A DNA stretch of 47,500 nucleotides from Anaeromyces robustus (Eukaryota; Neocallimastigomycota; Neocallimastigomycetes; Neocallimastigales; Neocallimastigaceae). Where the stretch lies: NCBI GenBank assembly GCA_002104895.1, contig MCFG01000027.1:55001-102500 (forward strand), written 5' to 3'. Positions within the stretch are counted from its first letter, which is position 1; the number at the start of each line of letters is the position of its first letter. Of this stretch, positions 1 to 15,650 are shown one piece after another. The position numbers were made by a program, and so were the translations under genes. The notes under the pieces were generated by a model. It was not told where the DNA came from and searched no databases. It saw only the letters and a program-made list of their open reading frames with translations.

Positions 1-2426
1 TTCCAAAGGTTCAAGCCACTTTAAAGGAACTTGTTGGTGATGAAAAAATTGCCAAGAATGTTAATAGTGATGAAGCTGTTGTTCTTGGTGGTGGTTTTAA
101 GGCTGCTGCTTCAAGTCGTCAATTCAGAGTTAGAGAAATTCGTATTAAGGATATTAACAATGCTCCAATTGAAATTTCTTACGATTCCGAAATTACTGAA
201 AAGCGTCCAGAAGGAAAGGTTATTCACACTATGTTATATAATAGTAAAGCTCTTCTTGGTGCTAAGAAATTAATGAACTTTAGAAGATTAACTGATTTCG
301 AATTCTCTATTAACAACAAGAGTGAAAATGAAAGTGAAGAAATAAGGTAAAAAAAAAAAAAAAGAGATAATTATTATTATAAATTTATTATTAATATTTT
401 AAAATATAAAAAATAAAATAAATAAAATATAAATCAATCAATCAATCAATCAATAATAATAAACTAACAACAATGAAAATAATAACAACAACAACAACAA
501 TAATCATAATCATAATCATAATCATAATTATAATCATTATTATAATCATAATCATAATAATAATAATAATCATAATAATAATAATTAGTAAAACGTGATA
601 ATCAATCATTAATATAAATTCTTATTATTATTATTATAAATATAATTATATTTATAATAATAATTATACAATTATGATTATTTTTTTTTATCGTTTTATA
701 TATATGAGTATTATTATTAATATTTTAATTTTTTATTTATTATTAAAAAAAATAGTGAAATTTTACGTGCTAAGATTTCTGGTGTTGAAGATGCCATTAA
801 GGAATACTCTGAACGTAGTCTTAATGATCCAAAGGTTAAGCTTATGCTTCAATTAACTGATTCTAACATTATTACTATGCTTGATGCCAATGCTCACTTC
901 CAATTAACTCCAGAACCAGAACCAGAACCAGAAACTACTGTTGTTGAAGAAGCTTCTGGTTCTGCAGAAGGTGAAGAAAAGAAAGATGAAGCTAAGAAAG
1001 ATGAAAAGGCTTCAGAAACTACTTCATCATCTACTACTTCTTCTTCTACCACCTCATCTTCTACAACTTCAGAAACTACTTCATCATCAAGTGCTGCTTC
1101 CGCTACTGAAACTCCAACTGAAAAGAAAGAAAAGGAAAAGGTTGTTAACAAACAAGTTAAATTAAAGCTTGAAGTTCTTGGCTATGGTATTAAAGAAATT
1201 TCTGAAGAAAAGATGAAGGAATGTAAGAAAAGGTAATTATTTCGATTTTTTTTTTTGAGTTTTTTATTTTTATATTAGTTGAGTAAATATTATATTATAT
1301 TTTATATTATTGATTTTATTTTTATATAATAATTAAATATTTTATTAAAATTTATTCCTATGAATAATAATATTTTTTTATTGCTTTATTATATTATATA
1401 TTTTATTTTATTATATATTTATTATGTATACTATTATGTATTTTATGGTTTATTTTATTATTATTATCGTTGTTATTATAATAAAGACGTGCTGATCTTG
1501 ATGATGCTGATAAAAAACGTCGTGCTCTTGCTGAAGCTAGAAACAATCTTGAATCTTATGTTTATTCTGGTCAAGAATTTATTTACAAGGATGATGTTGC
1601 TGTTGTTACTTCCGAAGAACAACGTGAAACTTACTCTAAGTTACTTGAAGTTACTTCCGATTGGTTATATGAAGAAGGTCAAGATGCTCCAATGGCTGAT
1701 TTAAAGGCAAAATTAGATGATTTACATGCTCTTCAAGACCCAATTGAAAGACGTATGCGTGAATTCCAAAGTCGTCCAAGTGTTTTAGAACATTTAAAAT
1801 CTTCTATTGAAGTTTCTAAGAATTGGGTTATGGATGCTAGAAAGAATTATACTACTGAACCAGAAGATGATCGTGTATTTACTAAAGAACAAATTGATAG
1901 TGTTGAAAGTTTAGCTAATTCTACTCAAGTTTGGTTAGATGAAACTTTAACTAAACAACAAGAATTAAAAGATCATGAAGATCCAGTTTTATTAGTTGAT
2001 GATATGATTAGTAAAGGTGAAAAGATTGATCGTTTAGTTTTATCTATGGAAAGAAAGAGAAAACTTTGGAGACCAAAGAAGAAGGAAGAAGAAGAAACTT
2101 CATCCTCATCATCATCTGAAGAAGAAGAAGAAGAAGAAACTGTTATTAATGGTGAAGAAGGTGATAGTGAAGGAACCGAAAAGGAAAATGAAAATAAGGA
2201 AGATGGTGAAAAGGCTACTAAAACTAAAAAGATTTATAAGGGTAAGAAATCAAAGAAGTCTAAGAAATCTAAGAAGTCAAAGACTACTACTACTTCTACT
2301 ACTTCATCTACTTCTGCTGAAGCTACTGGTACAGCTACTTCTGAAAAACCAGCTGAAACTCCAGATCAAGAAAAAGAAAAGGAAAAAGAAAAGGAAGAAA
2401 AGAGTAATGAAAGAGATGAACTTTAA
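1..2426 (+). CDS. ER lumenal Hsp70-family chaperone (HYOU1/GRP170/Lhs1), 3' part
   Basis: Nucleotide-exchange and holdase chaperone of the ER lumen that works with BiP. The window opens inside the gene. Exons are 1-346 (reading from base 3), 756-1232 and 1487-2426, both introns GT-AG and in phase, giving 586 visible residues. The first exon carries the end of the Hsp70 ATPase domain (NSDEAVVLGGGFKAAA). The substrate-binding region and a helical C-terminal domain follow; the stretch SEEQRETYSKLLEVTSDWLYEEG resembles HYOU1. Acidic and Ser/Thr-rich linkers lie at about 900-1140 and 2090-2400, including a KKSKKSKKSKKSK run. The protein ends in NERDEL, an ER-retrieval signal of the K/H/RDEL type. 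The missing 5' part should encode the signal peptide and most of the ATPase domain. Very sure of the family; ER location is inferred from the tail. Confidence 0.93.
347..755 (+). repeat. Microsatellite-rich first visible intron of HYOU1/Lhs1-like gene
   Basis: GT-AG intron holding an (AATC)n tract near 432-452 and interrupted (ATAATC)n and (AAT)n tracts near 480-590. No coding signal is seen in it. Confidence 0.7.
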
Positions 2427-3004
2427 GGGAATATAAAGTTTTTTATATAGAGGATCATAATTTAAATTTTATATATTTAAATTTTTTAATTATAATCTTA
2501 TTTAAAAATATCTATAAAAAAAAAAAAAAAAAAAAAACGAAAAAAAAAAAAACAAAAAAAAAAAAAAAAAAACTATTTATGAAAACAATAATTAAAAAAA
2601 CATATTTATAAATTTTATAAAATTTTTTTAAAATAAAATAAAGTAATAATAATAATCATACTAATAAAAGTAAAAATAATTAACACTTATTCACACAATT
2701 TTATATATATAAATCACATAACATTAATCATCATAAAGAAATTTCATATCTCATTTAGTAAATAAATAAATAAATAAACAAATAAATAAATAAAAAATAA
2801 ATAAATAAATAAAAAAATAAATAAATAATATTTTTTTTTTTTTTTTTTTAATTCGTCATAAAAGAAAGAAAAAATTATTTTGATAATTATTTTTTTTCTT
2901 TCTTTCTTTTATATATATAAGTATAACAAAAGAATTATACATTAAAAAAAAAAAATAAAATAAAATAAAAAATAAATAAATAAATTAATAAATAAATAAA
3001 TAAA

Positions 3005-3079
<75 letters not shown>

Positions 3080-3497
3080 GAAAAGCAAAAAACAAAAGCA
3101 GAAAAAAAAAAAATACTAAACAAACAAGTAACAATCGTTGTAATTAAATAACTAAATAAGCAAATAAAACTAATTATAATAATATATAGAATTTTTTGTT
3201 CTTAATTTTTCTTAATCATTATTATTATTACTTTTTTTTTTTTTTTCTTTTTTATAAAAAAAGTATGGTATGTGGGTTCATGATATTAATGTTGAATATT
3301 ATATTTTTATTATTTAAAATTTTACATATGATACAATTTTTTTTGCTATATTATAATTTTTTTTTAGTTTTGAAAAACTATTAATAATAATTAAATTATA
3401 CGAGGATATAATAGTATAAAATCGATAAATAATTAATAAAAAAAATTGGATAATATTATTAGTTATAATAATCGTAAAAATCTTATATATCTATTAA
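2427..3497. other. Convergent intergenic region, simple repeats and long poly(A)
   Basis: Space between the 3' ends of the chaperone gene (+) and the helicase gene (-). It contains A-runs at 2518-2570, a (TAAA)n array at 2757-2829, a T-run near 2830-2850 and an uninterrupted run of 69 A at 3010-3078. No gene is supported. A patch at 3263-3300 is slightly less biased in composition but matches nothing I recognise. Confidence 0.7.
3010..3078. repeat. Uninterrupted 69-nt poly(A) tract
   Basis: Read directly. It sits between two convergent 3' ends and has no LINE 3' signature next to it, so it looks like a simple mononucleotide repeat rather than a retroposon tail. Confidence 0.9.
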
Positions 3498-3703
3498 TTA
3501 TAATATATGAATTTTATTTACCTTGGCCATTTTTCCTATAAATAATCCATAAGCTTGTGGTACTTGAATATCTTTTGACATCCATTTTGGTAATTTCTTT
3601 TTAATACGTTGTTGGGAAAAACGTTTATCTAATAATAATATACAAGCATAATCATTTTTATGTCTAATTGCTCTTCCTTTAATATATATATGAATGAACA
3701 AAA

Positions 3704-3782
<79 letters not shown>

Positions 3783-6700
3783 ATATTATATTTATATATA
3801 TAAAGTAAGTAAATAAGTAAATAAATAAATAAGTAAATAAATATTATTTATATATATATAAAGTTAAAAAAACAATAATTTTTATATATCGTTATAATTG
3901 ATATAATTTTCAAAGCATTACCTATAGATTGATTAACAGCTCTCATACATAAATTTTCATAATATTCATTTCCAGTTGTAGAATTTTTTATAATCTAATA
4001 TATTTAATATATATTAATGAATAAGTAATTAACAATTTCTAAATTAAAAATTTAGTATTAATTTATATATATATATATATATATACTTTTGACTGATTAT
4101 CTAAATATTTCATTTTTTCTTTTAATTCGTATGATTCCTTATTGGCAAATGGTAATCCTATAACTATAACACCTCTAATTATTCAATTATATATATATAT
4201 ATACAAGAATAATATATTATTAATAGAATTGTTTAATGTATAGATATATATTATATTTCTTTTCTTACCTTCCTAATTTATCACTAAAATTAATACCTTC
4301 ACTCATTTTACCTCCTACAACACATAATAATAAAGCTCCTTTATTATTACTATTATTTATTTCTTGACTATAATCATTTAAAGTTTTTTCTACTAATTTT
4401 GAATTTTTAGGTTCTTTAAATATCTAATCATCATCATTATTGTTCAATATATTAAAACTTATTAATTATTTTTATTTTCTTTTTTGAAAAAAAAAAAAAT
4501 AGATAAATAAAAAAAAATTATTTTTACTTTTTTTTTTGTTTCAATTTGTTTTATATAATTATTATTATTCCAGAATTCCCAAACTTCATTTAAATAATGA
4601 TAAGATGGGAAAAAAACAACTACTCCATCGGGTATAACATTAACTACATTTAATATAAGTTGTCCTAGTTCTTTTAACTATTAAAATAAATAAATGTTTA
4701 ATGTTAATGTTACGTATATATTATATTATTATTATTATTAATTTATAAATATTATATTACCATTTGAATATTATTTCTATTTTCATAATTAAATAAAAAT
4801 GGTGATCCTAATGGTCCTTTTTCAACTATCATAGTTAATAATGAAGAAGAATCAATTACATGATCATATGAATAATGTACAATTTGCTTTTCTTGATCTA
4901 AATAAGGGAAAAGTTGTTCAATAAAATCTGATATCTATAATATGAAAAAAAATTTTTTTTATGTTATATAGAAAAATTGTTATTATTTAATTAATATCAA
5001 AAAAAATTTCTTAAAAAAAAAAAGAAATGTATAAAAAAGTAATTTATTTTATTTAATTACTGGTTCTAATGTTCCACCAGCTAATACAATAGTTCTTGCT
5101 TCTTCTACAAGAGGCTTAAAAGCATTGGATGGATTTAATAATAAATATTTGAAAATAATATTCTTTTTTTCTAAAATAATCAATATTTTTAAAATTTAAT
5201 AAAATTAATAATTTAATAATCATTCATTAGAAATTCCATTTATTTATATATTTAACATAGTATTAACAAAATTATTATTAAGAATATAAAAAACCATATT
5301 ATTATTGTTATAATTGTTATTTTATGTACCTTCATATATTAAAACTCTTCCGTCTTTATCTTGATTACTTAATGTTAATATAAAATTTTCAACAACCATT
5401 AACGGAGATACATGCCTTGAGATTTCTTCATCTTCATCTACTATAAATATAAATAGTATGTTTATATAATGAATAATTATTTACTTTATATATATATATA
5501 TACTTTTGAATAAAACAAATTTATACCTTCTTCTTTACTAATTTTATTGATATATTTTTTTGAAAATCCCAAAAGCTGATATATAAAATTTAAAAATTAA
5601 AAGTAAATATTTTATTTTTTTAATTTCTTTATAATAAGAATATAATCCATAATTATATTTATCGTTATTTTAATTTACTTTTTGAGGTAATCTACTTATT
5701 TCGAGATATTTCTTAATCTTTAATAAATTTAAATGATCAATATTTAGTTTTATTAGAAATTCATTGATTGTGCATAAATATGATTTTTTTTCTACAAAAA
5801 AAAAAAAAAAAGATAAAATATTTATATATTATTATAATTATTATTATATATTCAAAAATGAAATTAAATATGATAAGTATAGGTTTTACCTAAATGTTCT
5901 TTTTTGAAATTGGTATAATAATTTTGGAAAGCATTTAAAATTACAAGAATTTGTTGAATATACATAATATTTTTTCCTTTTAATCTATTTCCATATTTTT
6001 CCAAATATTCATTAATATCAGATATTGATCTATCAATCTATTTATTATACATAAAAAATTTATATTTAGTTATATAAGATATAATTCTGAATTAAATATA
6101 TATATATATTAATTAAATTTCAAATAATTAATTACCATTTCCGAATCTAACATAAAACTGTAATTATTTGTAATTGTATCTATAATATTATGTGCCTATT
6201 TTACAAATAATAATAATAATACATTATCATATATATTATATACATTTATTTAATATGGTTTATGATTAAAGAACTAAAAAAAATAAAAAAACTTTTATTA
6301 TATTTTATTAAATTTTATGTTTTGTACTTCATCAAATATTATTATACTGTCTTTAAGGTCTAATCCTAATGCTTCTCTCGATGACTGCTGTATTAATAAA
6401 TTATATGGTAAAGTAATGATCTGTTTTTTAATATATAGATATGTATATATATTAATTAATAAATAATCATTATAGAATTATATGTAATATTATTCTTATT
6501 ATGAGCAATATTTTTCTTTGAATTTGAAATTAATCCGCTTTTCTTTTTCTTTTTTTTAAATATATATATATAAATAATTACCTGTGCCATTTTTGACGCA
6601 TTTCTTGAACCATAATATGGACAATTTTGATGTCGAATACCAAGACTTGATAGTTCTTCAATATCATAAATATCTGACTATATATAATATATAAAAATAT

Positions 6701-7178
6701 ACAATAATTTCAAATTAAATAACAATGCCATAATAATATTATATTTAATAATTTTTTTAACAAATTATACAAAAAGAAGATATTTAATAATTTTTTTAAC
6801 AAATTTTACAAAAAGAAGAAGAAAAAAAAATTAATTATATTAATATATATATTTCATATTTACAAGTATAACATCTTTAAAGTCTTCATTTTCATTATTT
6901 AAATATTGACATTTTGTATTTTTTCCTTCATTCATATCTAAACACTTATCGTTAATTCTATTTAAAGATGATAAATTTCGAACTTTTGGGTTTATACATA
7001 AATTTTTCCTGGAACCAAGTGAAACACATTTCATTGTTTTACCTAACGCTGATTTCTTTAATTCAAAAGTAAATTGACTAATTTGTGAATGTGTTCTTGA
7101 AGAATAATATATCTTTATTATTATATAAAAAATTTTATAAATATTAATTCAAAATAAATAAATAAATGAATAAATGAA

Positions 7179-7277
<99 letters not shown>

Positions 7278-8874
7278 ATTAAATAAATAAATTAAATAAA
7301 TAAATTAAATAACTAAATTAAATAAATAGATTAAATAAATAAAATTCAAAATTCAAAATAAATATATTGTATTTTTATTCAAAATAATTATGTAATAAAA
7401 GAGGAATATAAAAAAAGTTACTTTCTGTTCTTTAAAATCTTCTAATATGTCTTCATTATCTTCTTCTTGGGTATTACTTCTAGTTTATGTATTTATTAAT
7501 AAATTATAATATTTAGTTATTTCTCATAATATTTAGTTATTTTATGAATATAAAATAATTTTATATTAAATAAGGTTTTAATTATACATATATAAGCTAA
7601 AAAGTTTGTTATTACATTTCAAAAAAACTATCAAGTTCTTTTTTTATACGACTTATAGAATTACTTAATTCTTTGTCACTATCATATTCATCTAATAAGA
7701 AATCATCTTCATTTTCTTCCACTTCTTCTTTTTTTTTTTGATTATTATCAATTTTCTTATATTTTTGTTTATATAACATATAAAAAGTGCCAATAATTAT
7801 TATTTATTAATAAATATTATTAATTCTGTTAATATGAATGATATATAATATTACTAACCATTCTTTTTTTATTATTATTTTGTTCATATATTCTTTTCCT
7901 TTTTTTTTCTTTTTCCTTAATTTTTTCAAGTTTTTCTTTTTGAAGTTGTCTTTGTTTTTTTATTTTTTCGAAAAAATCATTTCTTTCCTTTTATTTTTAT
8001 TAAATTATTAATGTTAAATGAATTAAAAATTATAATTATTATTAAATTAAATATTATTGATAATTTAAATAATTACTTGTTTTTCCTTTTCTTCAAAATG
8101 TTGTAATACCCATTGAGGAATTTTAGGGTTTTTATTATCTATACATTGAGGTTATAGGATGTTATTGACTATTAGTTATATTAGAAAATAATATATATAT
8201 TAAACGAACTTTTATATGTCAAATGTAATATTAACCTTCATTATTATTTTCTTTTTTTAGTGAACTTGAATTTAGTTCGTCTTTTGGTGGTTTTAATAGT
8301 CTTTCTTCATTGTCATTTAACCATTTTGTTACAGAACAAATTAACTATATTTCATAATAATTAAATTTATCATTATTATTTTATAAAAAATTAAATTTCA
8401 AATTAATAAAAATTCATTTTTTATATATGAAAATTTATTAAACTATTATTTTATTAATTTACAGATAATGATTTTCCTGTTCCTGTTGGACTTTCGAGTA
8501 TAACTACTTTTTTCTTATCTTCAATAGCTGAATATCTATATTTAATAATTCAATATATATTATAATAATATAATTGTATAAGCTTATTTTTGATAGCGAT
8601 AAATTAAACTATATTATTATTTTTTATTGTAATAAAATTTATATTTTATTTAAAAATAATGCATATAATTGTTTTTATATGCTTATTTTTTACTAAAGAT
8701 AAAAAAAAAAAGAGAAGTTAAAAATTGTTTAAAAACAATATTTTACAAATTTGACATGAAATCTAATTGAATGGAATATGGTTGAAAGGGAAACAATTTT
8801 AAAAACTCTTCATTTGTGGGGGTTTCTAGTGGTTCTAAATTATTTTTAAAATCTTCAAAATTTTGAGCTTTCAT
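3498..8874 (-). CDS. CHL1: DDX11/Chl1-family Fe-S DNA helicase
   Basis: ATP-dependent 5'-3' DNA helicase of the XPD/FANCJ/DDX11 group, nuclear, used in sister-chromatid cohesion and replication-fork maintenance. I find about 22 short exons on the minus strand from ATG 8874. The N-terminus reads [20 protein letters not shown]. Walker A is ESPTGTGKS (about 8470-8510), motif Ia [14 protein letters not shown] (about 7060-7110). Four cysteines (NLC, DKC, TKC, NCPYYG; about 6630-7010) match the Fe-S cluster ligands. Motif II DEAH is split by an intron (6196-6327). Later motifs are [10 protein letters not shown] (about 4600-4650), [12 protein letters not shown] (about 4280-4310) and QSIGRAIRH across the last intron. 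The ending [10 protein letters not shown] and stop 3498 are uncertain: MAK is followed by a good donor (GTAAAT at 3521), so a further 3' exon is possible. Exons are very short for a fungal gene. All key residues are present, so it is probably functional. Confidence 0.92.
3701..3784. repeat. (AAAT)n tetranucleotide array in helicase intron
   Basis: About twenty uninterrupted AAAT units, followed by degenerate AAGT/AAAT units to about 3842. It lies in the last intron of the DDX11/Chl1-like gene. Confidence 0.9.
6741..6818. repeat. Two-copy 39-bp tandem duplication in helicase intron
   Basis: The unit starting ATATTTAATAATTTTTTTAA and ending in AAAAAGAAG occurs at 6741 and again at 6780, with one or two differences. 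It lies between the exons carrying NCPYYGSR and the Fe-S cysteines. Confidence 0.8.
7151..7344. repeat. (AAAT)n array in helicase intron
   Basis: Nearly pure tetranucleotide repeat from 7151 to about 7280, with a few AATG units at the start. It grades into AAATTAAATAAAT units up to about 7344. It lies just upstream (in gene direction) of the motif Ia exon. Confidence 0.9.
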
Positions 8875-9312
8875 TTTGATAAATTATCATTATTTTTATT
8901 ATTATTAACAAATGAGGGTAAAATTAATAATAATAATATTGTTTAAATTAAATTATTAAATTATAAAATTTCTAAATTTCTAAATTTATATCCGCAAAAA
9001 TATTTTTCATGAATTATATAATATATATGATATATTTAGAACACTTAGCAATAATAATTACTTATTAATAATAATTATTAATTATTAAACATTATTAATA
9101 ATTATATTAAGTTTTTAAATTATTATTAATATATTTTTTAATATATAAACAATACATTGTAATTTTATTCAGTTACATATTATATTTATATATTATTGGT
9201 CTAAAATATTTTTTTTTTTCAAATCTTTAATTTTATATATTTAATTTTTAAATGTAATTTTTTCAATTTAATATTGTTAAAGTTGTATTTTTATAAAGAA
9301 GTATAAAGCAAT
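8875..9312. promoter_or_regulatory. Bidirectional upstream region, helicase / RIO2
   Basis: 438 bp between two divergent start codons, so it must hold both promoters and 5'UTRs. It is almost pure A+T with no clear motif. Nothing else is seen. Confidence 0.5.
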
Positions 9313-12155
<2,843 letters not shown>

Positions 12156-13081
12156 TAAATATATTTTAACTTTTTATTTTTTTAATAATAACTGTCATAT
12201 TTTAATTTTAAAATTTTATTTATTATTTTATTATTATATAATTGTAGTAAAACAAATCTATCAAAAAATTAAAATAATATAATAGTATTTAATAGTTGAT
12301 AATTATAATTAATAAAAATTTAATTATTAATTATAATTATAATATTTATTATTATTAATATTATTAATAATAATTTTTTTTTTTTTTTTCGTTGTATATA
12401 TCATATTTCTTTTTTCCATATTTTTTTTAATAAAATTTATTTTAAAAAAGGTAAAAAGAAAAACAATGATATGTCAAACTATAAACATATTTAATATAAA
12501 ATATATTTTTTAATATAAAAATATATTGGTAATATATAATATTTAATATAGATTTTAATTTATTTAACCATAATTTAATAAATCTGTTGAATTAATATAC
12601 TTTATAGATTTTCTTTTTTATATATAAAATAAAGTTTGTTTAATAAATAAACCGCAATAATTTGCTAATTTAATTTTATAATAATTTTATGGTACTTTTT
12701 TTTATATTCTTTCTATACAATCATATATAATTAATATTTAATATATTATATGATATTAATATATAATCATTTATTTTTATTTTTCACTACATATTTTGTG
12801 TATTATTAAATAATTTTATTGTTTTTATTTTGTTATTTATTCTAATAAGAATTACTATAAAGTTTATTTTTCTTTTTTCTATATTATTTTTCTTTTATTT
12901 TCTGTACTTCAAAAATTAATTTGTTTTATTTGTTTTATTTAAATTAAAATAAAATATTTTATTAATAGTTTGATTAATTATATCAAACTATAAAATTAAA
13001 AGTTGTACATTAATTTATAACAATAATATTGTTATTTATATTACAATTCCATGAATGTATTAATATATAATAATCAACGAA

Positions 13082-13132
<51 letters not shown>

Positions 13133-13791
13133 AGGATTCATAGAGAACAATAAAAACAGGAAAAAGCAAGAAAAAAGAAAATAATAAAAAGAATAAAAAC
13201 AAAAATAATAAAAATAATATATATATATAAGCTAAAGATATTTCAAATATTGAGATTTTATAATAATAGTAGTAGCATTTCATTTTTAATTATATATATT
13301 GAAATTAAGTTTATTTTTAATTTGATTTTTTTTTTCTTCATTTACCTACCAAGGAATAAAATATAAATAAAGACATTTTAAAATTGAGGAATAATAAAAT
13401 AAAACAAAATTAATAATAATAATACGGAATAAGTAATTAAACAACATAAAACAAAACAAAAAAATTAATTAAATATTTTACATTTTTGTAATATATTTTT
13501 AAAAATAATAATATATATACTTAATACAATATTAATAATAACATAACAAAACAAAACAAAATATAGCAGAGGAGAGCAACAACAATAAAAAATTAATAAA
13601 ATATCATCTTTTTATATAAAAACTATAATTTAAGGAAATAAAAAACAAAAAAAAAAAAAAAATAGTATATAGATATCTTTTGCTCATTTAATACAAAATA
13701 AAGTAAATTAATAGAAAAATAAAAAATATAAAAAAAAAACAAAGAAAAATTAAAAATATCAATTAATTTAAAAATAAAAAGTCATATAATA
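12156..13791. other. Intergenic region between RIO2 and STIMATE-family gene
   Basis: The RIO2 3' side is mixed A/T. From about 13085 the sequence is A-rich: a pure 47-nt A-run at 13085-13131, then repeated AAAACA/AAAAT tracts up to the next start codon. This is probably the promoter and long A-rich 5'UTR of the downstream gene. A short patch at 13566-13580 (GCAGAGGAGAGCAAC) is less A/T-biased. No gene seen. Confidence 0.6.
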
Positions 13792-15650
13792 ATGCCAACT
13801 TCGAATAATAGTACAAATATAACAGACAATAAAAATGATATTGGTAGCTCGGGAAATTGTCAATTATTAGATAATTGGGCACTATGTATTCAGGGTTTTA
13901 TGGGAATGATAGCAATGAGCATTTTATTATGTATGAATTTTATATATTTAAATTGAATATATAATATTTTAATAAGATTTAAATGTAATTAACTATTAAA
14001 AATTTAAATTTTGATTTTATAATTGCAGTAAAACGTCAAAAAGAAAATCCAAAAAGACCTTTTAAAATATGGTATTTTTAATTAAAATTTGTATATATAT
14101 TATATAATATATATTTATTGGGAATCTAATATATATTTTTTTTTTTATATGTTGTTTTATATCATTTAATAAATAGGGCTCTTGATGCAACAAAACAAGT
14201 ATGTTATTATTTTATTTTTTATTATAATATATATTTACATAAATAATATTAAAAAGTTTATATAAAGTAAACAAATAAAACTAATTTTTTTTTATTTATA
14301 TTATTAAGGTTATTGGTCAAATTATGGTTCATTGCATGAATGTAGCATTATCTTATATAAGAATATTTGAGAATTCAGAAAAAGAAACTAATCCTTGTAT
14401 ATGGTATATATATTAGTCTTTTTTAAATAATTAACAACACTTTATTCTTAATATTAATTATAAAAAAATGTATTTAATTTATATATTAATCTTTAACTAA
14501 TTATATATAATATAAATTATAGGTATTTTTTAAATGTAAGCATTAATAAATTATTTTTTTTTTTTAAAAAAAAACTTTATATTATAAAGTCTAAGTCAAA
14601 GTTGAAAATAAAATACTTTGATAATTATATCAAATTAATAATAATTATGCAAATAATTTTGAATTAATGGAATAAATAATAAAAAACAAAGTCAAAGCTA
14701 AAAATAAAATACTACTCTAATCATATCAGATTAATACTAATTATGAAAATAATTTATATTAATGAAATAAACAATTGAAAATAAAAACAAAAAATATTTT
14801 GGATAATAAAATTATTATTATAATATCAATAATAGTGTATTTAAAAATAATAAATATATGAATCAGAGAAAAAAATTATATTAATAATATATTTTAAATA
14901 TGATAATTTTTCTTTTAAAATATATATATTTATATAAAAATAATTAATCAATATATATATATATATTCTATTTTATAATTATAACAGCTTTTGTTAGATA
15001 CAACTATAGGTATATTTGTATTAATGTTTTATATGTACATTATGAGTAAGATCGTTAAATTATTAAGGATAACTCATTGTGAGTCAGGATATTATGGTGA
15101 TAATCCAGACAAACCATTAATAAGTGCTTGGATAAAACAATCAATAATATTTATACTTTGTTTATGTTCAATGAAATTAACTGTTATAATAATTATAAAC
15201 AAAGTACCTGTATTCATGAAATTTGGCCATTTTGTAATTGGTATGGTATCAAAAAATGGTCACATACAAGTTATATTCGATATGTTAATTTTGCCATTAA
15301 CTATGAATGCAATACAAGTAAGTTATATATAAAGATAAAAATATATAATTTAATGTAATAATAATATATAATATAATATAATTTATATAATATAATATAT
15401 TAATTTATTTTATATTTATTCTATTCTAAATATTATAATATATAACATGATATTGACTTGTTTTATGTTTATTATAATATTTATATTCAATTTATGATTA
15501 TTTTTCTCTTTTTCTTTTCAGTTTTGGTTTATTGATAAAATTATCAAAAGCGATGAACAACCAAAATATCATTTTGAACTAGTTGATGGTATATCACTAG
15601 ATTTAGAAAGTGATGAATTTGCAGATGTAAATAGATTACTTAATAATTAA
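13792..15650 (+). CDS. STIMATE/TMEM110-family membrane protein (YPL162C-like)
   Basis: Polytopic membrane protein. In animals STIMATE is an ER protein that promotes STIM1 activation at ER-plasma membrane contacts; the yeast relative YPL162C is vacuolar with unclear function. Exons: 13792-13930, 14029-14071, 14177-14198, 14309-14403, 14523-14535, 14988-15317, 15522-15650; sum 771 nt, 256 aa. Family hallmarks are KRPFKIWALDATKQVIGQ and NPCIWYFLNLLLDTTIG. About five hydrophobic segments: residues about 32-48, 69-90, 100-128, 155-178 and 200-222. The N-terminus is Asn/Ser-rich with possible N-glycosylation sites, the tail short and acidic. The 13-bp fifth exon encodes part of the WYFLN signature, so it must be included. 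The fungal role is unknown. Confidence 0.88.
14523..14535 (+). other. 13-nt coding microexon of STIMATE-family gene
   Basis: It is flanked by TATAG before and GTAAGC after. It supplies the last base of the Trp codon plus codons for Y-F-L-N in the conserved CIWYFLNLLLD stretch. Leaving it out breaks the reading frame between exons 14309-14403 and 14988-15317. Confidence 0.85.
14596..14787. repeat. 96-bp imperfect tandem duplication in STIMATE intron 5
   Basis: Two units start with TCAAAG at 14596 and 14692 and share blocks such as AAAATAAAATACT, ATATCA, ATTAAT and AATTATG. Divergence is moderate. The intron (14536-14987) is the gene's longest. Confidence 0.7.

Noticed and set aside
2935-3123. 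Poly-phenylalanine frame
   Set aside because: Reverse complement of the 69-nt A-run.
3196-3384. Possible extra exon or small gene between the chaperone and the helicase
   Set aside because: A slightly less biased patch around 3263-3300, but no splice-consistent match to the helicase C-terminus and no recognisable product.
6840-7034. Separate small minus-strand gene with Cys residues
   Set aside because: It is the Fe-S-ligand exon of the DDX11/Chl1-like gene.
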